A DNA stretch of 8,265 nucleotides from Sphingobacterium thalpophilum (GTDB taxonomy: Bacteria; Bacteroidota; Bacteroidia; Flavobacteriales; Flavobacteriaceae), in the NCBI GenBank assembly GCA_943328865.2, contig CALQBR020000042.1, positions 1 to 8,265 of the forward strand, given 5' to 3'. Shown here in pieces: positions 4,422 through 8,265 of the stretch; the stretch's first letter is position 1; every line of letters starts with the position of its first letter. The notes beneath the pieces are model-generated. The model was not told the origin of the DNA. It saw nothing but the letters and a program-made list of their open reading frames with translations, and searched no databases. The translations under genes and the position numbers were made by a program.

Positions 4422-6841
4422 TCTTTTTCCGCTTTTTGTTTATTGAATCGATAGGTAAATGAAAAAGTAATTTGTCTTACTTTATATTGAAGATCGACAT
4501 AAGAATCAATGGAGCCAGGAATATAAGTTTGCATTTTTCTTCTTCTAGAATTGAACAAATCATTAACATTAAGTCCAATTGTTCCGTTATCTTTCAGCAC
4601 ATCTTTGCTAAAGGATAAATTTACCGCTGCAATCCCTAAAATGGTTCCTTGTGCATTGTTTTGTGGAGCGTTATAGGTGAAGTTAGTTTGCCAATCTAAT
4701 TTATTAGGAAAACTAATTTTTGAAGAAAATTTGGTAAACCAACTCAATGCTACTATATCTAAATCACTATAAACATTGATTACTTGATTCGTATTTTGAT
4801 CTGTATAAGAATAGGTATAATCTCCTTTAACTTCATTTCTGAAAAAATTAAAGTTACTGTTTAATTTCCACCATTTGATTGGGGAATAATTAAGCGTAAA
4901 TTCAAATCCAGTTCTGTATTCTGAAGCAATATTAATAGGAGTCGCTATTAATATCGGAACATTACCAAAATATCCGTTAACTAATCTTACGATTTGACTC
5001 GCATTTTTAGTATCGTTATAATAAAGTGATGTGCTTAAAGTAATATCAGTCCATTTTTTTAAAAATCCGAATTCAAAAGCATCGGTTACAGAGGGATTCA
5101 AATCAGGATTTCCTCTGTAAATATTGATGTTACTAGAATAATTATTAAACGGATTAATTTCTCGCCCTCTAGGCCTATTAATGCGTTTGCTGTAACTTAA
5201 TGATAAGGATTTGTTTGGTGCCAATTCATAAGTGAAAAAGACACTTGGGAAGAAATTTTGGTATTTTTTATTTTTGTAAATTCTTGAGGTTAATTGATTG
5301 ATATCAATGTTAGAATCTTCAAATCGAATCCCATAAAGCATCGAAAGCTGCTTGAATTTTGTACCAAACTGAGAATAAACCGCATTTACTTTTTCTTTGT
5401 ATGCTAAGATATTAGTAAATCCAGGATTAATTACACCATTATTGATAACTTCAAAATCGGTGGTGAGATTTAAGAAATTACCCCTGTATCCGGCTTCAAA
5501 TTGACTGTTTTTTCCTAAAGGCAAAACATAATCCGTTTGTATCAAGCTTCTGTCTTGGGTTTGGTTGTTTTTAGTCAGATCGGTGGTTGGTATAGAGGAA
5601 GCTAAGTTTGAAGTTTCCAAAATAAGAGCATTGTTAAAATCTTTATTTGATGAAAAATTACCATCAAAAGTAATTTTGTGTCCTGGTTTTTCAAATGTTT
5701 TAGTAAAATTACTAGTGTATTCAATATTTTCACTCTTAACATCCTCATTATTTATACGCTTAGTAGAGGACAAATAAATATGTTTGTCGTCAAAATAATC
5801 ATCAAATACATTTTCTTGATTATTTCCATTGTTTTTTCTGTAGTTTACAATGTTTGTCCAAGTCAATGATTTAGTCAAAAACCATTCTGCTCCAATATTT
5901 CCATTATAGCCTTTGCTTAATTTATCGGAATTTCTATTTTCAATCAAATAATTGTTTACCGAATAATCATTATTAAAAGTAGTCGTGGCTACATAGGCAT
6001 TTCCTGGATTGTTTTTATAACTGTAACCTTGCGTGGTAAAAAGATTAAAATGAGTTGTTTTAAAATTCAAAGTGGCATTCAAACCATGATTGACAGGATC
6101 ACCTGTTGTGGCAAGCAATGAGCCGTTAACTCCTTTGTTTTTTCCTTTTTTTAAAACAATGTTTAATATTCCGCCGCCACCTTCGGCATCATACCTTGCT
6201 GATGGGTTAGTGATAACTTCTACTTTATCAATGGCATCGGCAGGAATTAATCGCAAAGCATCCGAAATATTGATAGCATTAGAAGGTTTTCCGTCAATCA
6301 GTACTTTTACATTTTCGTTACCACGCAAACTTACATTTCCTTCTACATCTATTGAAACGGATGGAATGTTATCTAAAATATCACTCACCGTTCCACCTTT
6401 TACCATTAAATCAGTTCCTACATTGTATACTTTTTTATCCAATTTTATCTCAATGGTAGTTTTTTCATTTCGAATAACAACTTCATTCAATTGAGCCGCA
6501 TCTTCATTTAAAATGATTTGACCTAAATTGGTGTTTTCAATAAGTTTTTTCGATTTTATTTCTGTTGATTTAAAAGAAATAAATTCAATTTTTATATCAT
6601 AAACACCGGCATTAATATCAATCTCAAAATCTCCTTTTTCGTTTGAAATACCACCAGCAATTACTTTAGATTCATTCGCATTTTGAAAAGAGATGGTAGC
6701 ATATCCAAGAGGTTGTTTGCTCATTTTGTCAACTACTTTCCCCGTTATTTTTATTTTTTTAGCGGAAGGCGTCGTTTGAGAAAAACTTGAAAATAAGGTA
6801 CACAAAAATACTAATGTGATTGCCAATTTAATTTTCTTCAT
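4376..6841 (-). CDS. TonB-dependent outer-membrane receptor with regulatory N-terminal domain
   Basis: The 821-residue product starts with a signal peptide (about 1-21, hydrophobic LAITLVFLCTLFSS core, likely cleaved before Gln22). A carboxypeptidase-regulatory-like beta-sandwich follows (about 30-112; GKVVDKMSKQPLGYATI). Next is a plug domain (about 118-235) with SVSIDVEGNVSLRGN, VLIDGKPS and the conserved ITNPSARYDAEGGGGILNIV stretch. The rest is an outer-membrane beta-barrel of the Bacteroidota OMP_b-brl_3 type, ending near FSFTYRFNKQ. About 20 charged residues follow the last strand. Such receptors import substrates, or act as related outer-membrane proteins, using TonB-ExbBD energy. No SusD partner, sigma/anti-sigma pair or enzyme lies beside it, so the ligand cannot be inferred. 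The ATG at 6839-6841 directly precedes the signal peptide. The gene appears monocistronic, with its own promoter and a shared terminator. Confidence 0.92.
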   Translation of the reverse strand: MKKIKLAITLVFLCTLFSSFSQTTPSAKKIKITGKVVDKMSKQPLGYATISFQNANESKVIAGGISNEKGDFEIDINAGVYDIKIEFISFKSTEIKSKKLIENTNLGQIILNEDAAQLNEVVIRNEKTTIEIKLDKKVYNVGTDLMVKGGTVSDILDNIPSVSIDVEGNVSLRGNENVKVLIDGKPSNAINISDALRLIPADAIDKVEVITNPSARYDAEGGGGILNIVLKKGKNKGVNGSLLATTGDPVNHGLNATLNFKTTHFNLFTTQGYSYKNNPGNAYVATTTFNNDYSVNNYLIENRNSDKLSKGYNGNIGAEWFLTKSLTWTNIVNYRKNNGNNQENVFDDYFDDKHIYLSSTKRINNEDVKSENIEYTSNFTKTFEKPGHKITFDGNFSSNKDFNNALILETSNLASSIPTTDLTKNNQTQDRSLIQTDYVLPLGKNSQFEAGYRGNFLNLTTDFEVINNGVINPGFTNILAYKEKVNAVYSQFGTKFKQLSMLYGIRFEDSNIDINQLTSRIYKNKKYQNFFPSVFFTYELAPNKSLSLSYSKRINRPRGREINPFNNYSSNINIYRGNPDLNPSVTDAFEFGFLKKWTDITLSTSLYYNDTKNASQIVRLVNGYFGNVPILIATPINIASEYRTGFEFTLNYSPIKWWKLNSNFNFFRNEVKGDYTYSYTDQNTNQVINVYSDLDIVALSWFTKFSSKISFPNKLDWQTNFTYNAPQNNAQGTILGIAAVNLSFSKDVLKDNGTIGLNVNDLFNSRRRKMQTYIPGSIDSYVDLQYKVRQITFSFTYRFNKQKAEKEKLPKNQGENDDFQG

Positions 6842-6950
6842 AATTAGATCATTTGTTAATAGGAATAGGGTATGCTCAATCAGAACTAAAACTAAGGTCG
6901 ACTTATATTTTAGTCAATCGGGAAATCGTATGTAACTTATGCCTATTTGT

Positions 6951-6968
6951 ATTTAATGGTCATTAAAT
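6951..6968. promoter_or_regulatory. Perfect 8+2+8 palindrome, candidate operator of the receptor gene
   Basis: ATTTAATGGTCATTAAAT has perfect 8-base arms around a GT centre. A second, outer pair, CCTATTT (6942-6948) and AAATAGG (6965-6971), overlaps it and also fits as an inverted repeat. It lies just downstream of the predicted start of receptor transcription, where a bound dimeric repressor would block initiation; a leader hairpin is the alternative. The regulator is not identifiable here. Confidence 0.55.
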
Positions 6969-6981
6969 AGGATTAAAAATG

Positions 6982-7017
6982 CAAAAGTAGGATTTGGGTA
7001 AAGTTCCTATTCACAAA
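6982..7017 (-). promoter_or_regulatory. Candidate promoter of the TonB-dependent receptor gene
   Basis: On the minus strand TTTG (7017-7014) and TACTTTTG (6989-6982) match the Bacteroidota -33/-7 elements, with 24 bases between them, slightly longer than usual. Transcription would begin near 6975, giving a leader of about 130 bases before the ATG. The palindrome at 6951-6968 falls at the start of that leader. Confidence 0.5.
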
Positions 7018-7045
7018 GGTTTGTTAAAACATCTACATACTAATT

Positions 7046-7387
7046 CTAAATTAGGTCTTGCACTTTTTCGAGGGGTCTGCCAATAATAGCTTTTGTATTA
7101 TTAATCACAATAGGTCTTTCGATTAAAATCGGATTTAAAACCATTATTTGAATAATTTCGTCATCTGATAAATCCTGATTCTTGAAGTTTTCAATCCAAA
7201 TTTTTTCCTTTTGACGAACCAATGCAAATGGCTTTATGGCTAATTTTTCGATGATTAACTTTAACTCTTCGAAAGTAGGAGGAGTTTGCAGGTAATTTAT
7301 AATTTCAAAATCGGGAACGGTTTTTTCTATAAAAGCCAAACAGGCTCTTGATTTTGAACAACGAGAATTATGGTAAATTTGTATCAT
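7046..7387 (-). CDS. arsC: ArsC-family reductase (glutaredoxin-dependent arsenate reductase-like)
   Basis: The 113-residue protein is the normal length for the ArsC/YfgD branch of the thioredoxin fold. It opens with IYHNSRCSKSR; Cys10 matches the catalytic cysteine of E. coli ArsC. Three arginines fit the oxyanion-binding set: Arg58 (LVRQK), Arg91 (IERPIV) and Arg104 (IGRPLE). Family enzymes reduce arsenate to arsenite in the cytoplasm with glutathione and glutaredoxin. Here there is no arsR, arsB or acr3 gene nearby, so it may be a housekeeping or stress reductase rather than part of an arsenic operon. A second cysteine, Cys16, lies one helical turn or two past Cys10. The ATG at 7385-7387 is the only start that keeps the first beta-strand. 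It is divergent from the CPBP protease gene and upstream of the receptor gene in the same direction, but a promoter and 204 bp separate them. The family call is strong; arsenate as physiological substrate is less certain. Confidence 0.88.
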   Translation of the reverse strand: MIQIYHNSRCSKSRACLAFIEKTVPDFEIINYLQTPPTFEELKLIIEKLAIKPFALVRQKEKIWIENFKNQDLSDDEIIQIMVLNPILIERPIVINNTKAIIGRPLEKVQDLI

Positions 7388-7424
7388 TTTGAGATGAATT
7401 CTTTTTTCACAAAGTAATAGATTA

Positions 7425-7443
7425 TAACTTAAAAATTAAGTTA
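7425..7443. repeat. Perfect 8-bp hairpin in the arsC leader
   Basis: TAACTTAA (7425-7432) and TTAAGTTA (7436-7443) form a perfect stem with a 3-base AAA loop. It lies between the predicted arsC transcription start and its ATG, so the leader RNA could fold here. It has no T-run behind it on the minus strand, which argues against a terminator. Confidence 0.4.
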
Positions 7444-7455
7444 AATTAGATGTAA

Positions 7456-7487
7456 CAAATGTAAGATTACATATACTTATAATACAA
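7456..7487 (-). promoter_or_regulatory. Candidate promoter of the arsC-family gene
   Basis: On the minus strand TTG (7487-7485) and TACATTTG (7463-7456) are separated by 21 bases and match the Flavobacterium consensus TTG-N17-23-TAnnTTTG. The start point would be near 7449, giving a leader of about 60 bases. The -7 box overlaps the palindrome at 7459-7472. Confidence 0.55.
7459..7472. promoter_or_regulatory. 6+2+6 palindrome in the divergent arsC/CPBP promoter region
   Basis: ATGTAAGATTACAT has perfect 6-base arms around a GA centre, and a further ATGTAA half-site lies at 7450-7455. It covers the arsC -7 box and lies 34 bp upstream of the CPBP start codon, so a bound dimer could affect both genes. 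No cognate regulator is in the window. Confidence 0.4.
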
Positions 7488-7506
7488 TGAATTTAAAACA
7501 CATAAA

Positions 7507-8265
7507 ATGTTCATAGCACAAGCCTATAAAGGGAATAATATTTGGTGGCGCGTATTAATTACAACCTTACTTACAACTGGAATTTTTATTATGAACTTCA
7601 TCATGTTTTTTATGATGTCCGAAGCTCAAATGAAGGAGGCTTATGAAATGATGAAAGACATTCCTAAAAACCTTTCTCTTGTAATAAATTTATTGCCATT
7701 CTTTTTTTTGTTAGGGATGTTGTTTTTATTGGTTCGGTTTTTACATGAAAGAAATGTTTTAACCTTAACTACTTCTAAAATAAAAGTAGATTTCAAAAGG
7801 GTTTTCTTCTCCTTTGGTTTAATTGTTTTGTTGACAGTCATAGGTTTTGCCGTATCCTATTCAATGGATCATTCGGCGATTGTGTGGAATTTTAATCCGT
7901 TAAAATTTACGCTGTTGTTTTTCATTAGTATCCTACTTTTTCCTTTTCAAATTGGTTTTGAGGAATACTTATTTAGAGGCTATTTGATGCAGCAAATTGG
8001 TATTATTGCTAAAAATAGATGGTTTCCGTTGCTTTTCACATCGGTTATATTTGGATTATTCCATAGTGCCAATCCAGAAGTTGCTAAAATGGGTTTTGGA
8101 GTGATGGCGTTTTATATTGGAACAGGACTTCTATTGGGAATTATGACCTTAATGGACGAAAGTCTGGAACTAGCCTTAGGATTCCATTTGGGAAATAATC
8201 TGATGGCCGCATTATTAATTACCTCAGATTTTTCGGCTTTGCAAACAGATGCCGTTTTTAGATAC
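7507..8265 (+). CDS. CPBP-family intramembrane metalloprotease, 3' truncated by window edge
   Basis: The frame runs from ATG at 7507 to the last base without a stop (253 codons visible). The protein is very hydrophobic, with membrane segments at roughly 15-38, 57-78, 99-118, 131-147, 172-189, 196-216 and 222-240. The three signatures of the CPBP (CAAX protease and bacteriocin-processing, Abi) family are present: EEYLFRG with Glu152-Glu153 and Arg157, FGLFH with Phe182 and His186, and HLGNN with His227 and Asn231. Relatives cleave substrates inside the membrane, such as prenylated CAAX tails in eukaryotes, and others are tied to bacteriocin immunity or envelope functions. No bacteriocin or peptide gene adjoins it, so the substrate is unknown. 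The ATG at 7507 gives a short amphipathic lead-in before the first helix; no ribosome binding site is visible. The gene is divergent from arsC. Only the extreme C-terminus should be missing. Confidence 0.88.
   Translation, partial: MFIAQAYKGNNIWWRVLITTLLTTGIFIMNFIMFFMMSEAQMKEAYEMMKDIPKNLSLVINLLPFFFLLGMLFLLVRFLHERNVLTLTTSKIKVDFKRVFFSFGLIVLLTVIGFAVSYSMDHSAIVWNFNPLKFTLLFFISILLFPFQIGFEEYLFRGYLMQQIGIIAKNRWFPLLFTSVIFGLFHSANPEVAKMGFGVMAFYIGTGLLLGIMTLMDESLELALGFHLGNNLMAALLITSDFSALQTDAVFRY

Noticed and set aside
6090..6494. A 134-codon plus-strand open frame antisense to the receptor plug domain
   Set aside because: It lies entirely opposite a strongly conserved coding region and has no recognisable motif, so it is a by-product of the receptor codons.
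4376..6841. A SusC/SusD-type polysaccharide utilisation locus
   Set aside because: The receptor barrel is of the OMP_b-brl_3 kind, with no SusD gene and no glycoside hydrolase nearby.
7040..7054. CTAATT/AATTAG hairpin at the arsC stop codon as a terminator
   Set aside because: The stem is only 6 AT-rich base pairs, straddles the stop codon, and has no T-run after it on the minus strand.
7641..7841. A 66-codon minus-strand open frame inside the CPBP protease gene
   Set aside because: The plus strand encodes conserved membrane helices there; the antisense product is lysine-rich and featureless.
7507..8265. A phage-defence or bacteriocin-immunity locus based on the Abi/CPBP protein
   Set aside because: Family membership alone does not imply defence. 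No toxin, bacteriocin, nuclease or mobile-element gene is beside it in the window.

Overview
The window looks like an ordinary chromosomal segment from a Bacteroidota member, most likely Flavobacterium or a close relative. The DNA is AT-rich. Recognisable Shine-Dalgarno sequences are absent. Several intergenic regions carry the TAnnTTTG -7 box typical of this phylum. The genes fit too: a TonB-dependent receptor with a carboxypeptidase-like regulatory domain and a Bacteroidota-type outer-membrane barrel, and a lipoteichoic-acid-synthase-like sulfatase-fold enzyme in a Gram-negative setting. I see no rRNA, tRNA, CRISPR array, insertion sequence, integrase or phage gene.

Left part (1-2535). The window opens inside a plus-strand gene for a membrane-anchored LTA synthase/sulfatase-family enzyme; its N-terminal membrane domain lies upstream. 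It converges on a minus-strand gene for a membrane-anchored dual-specificity-type phosphatase, which has a C-x5-R loop but an altered segment after the arginine. A 12-bp direct repeat flanks the phosphatase gene. The 361-bp gap upstream of it holds a possible 21-codon reading frame, two TAnnTTTG boxes and short palindromes.

Middle (2536-6841). A plus-strand long-chain acyl-CoA synthetase gene converges on a minus-strand gene for an outer-membrane TonB-dependent receptor. A strong 12-bp-stem hairpin lies between them and probably terminates both transcripts. The receptor has its own promoter candidate, with a perfect 8+2+8 palindrome just past the expected transcription start.

Right part (6842-8265). 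A minus-strand ArsC-family reductase gene is divergent from a plus-strand CPBP-type intramembrane protease gene cut by the right edge. Their 119-bp shared gap contains a good promoter for the reductase whose -7 box overlaps a perfect 6+2+6 palindrome.

The genes do not form one operon. Neighbours are convergent or divergent, except that the receptor and the reductase lie in tandem 204 bp apart with a promoter between them. Several products act at the envelope (sulfatase-like transferase, probable periplasmic phosphatase, receptor, membrane protease), but the sequence does not show that they work together. I found no convincing undescribed multi-gene system. The items most worth a second look are the unusual phosphatase and the palindromic operator candidates.
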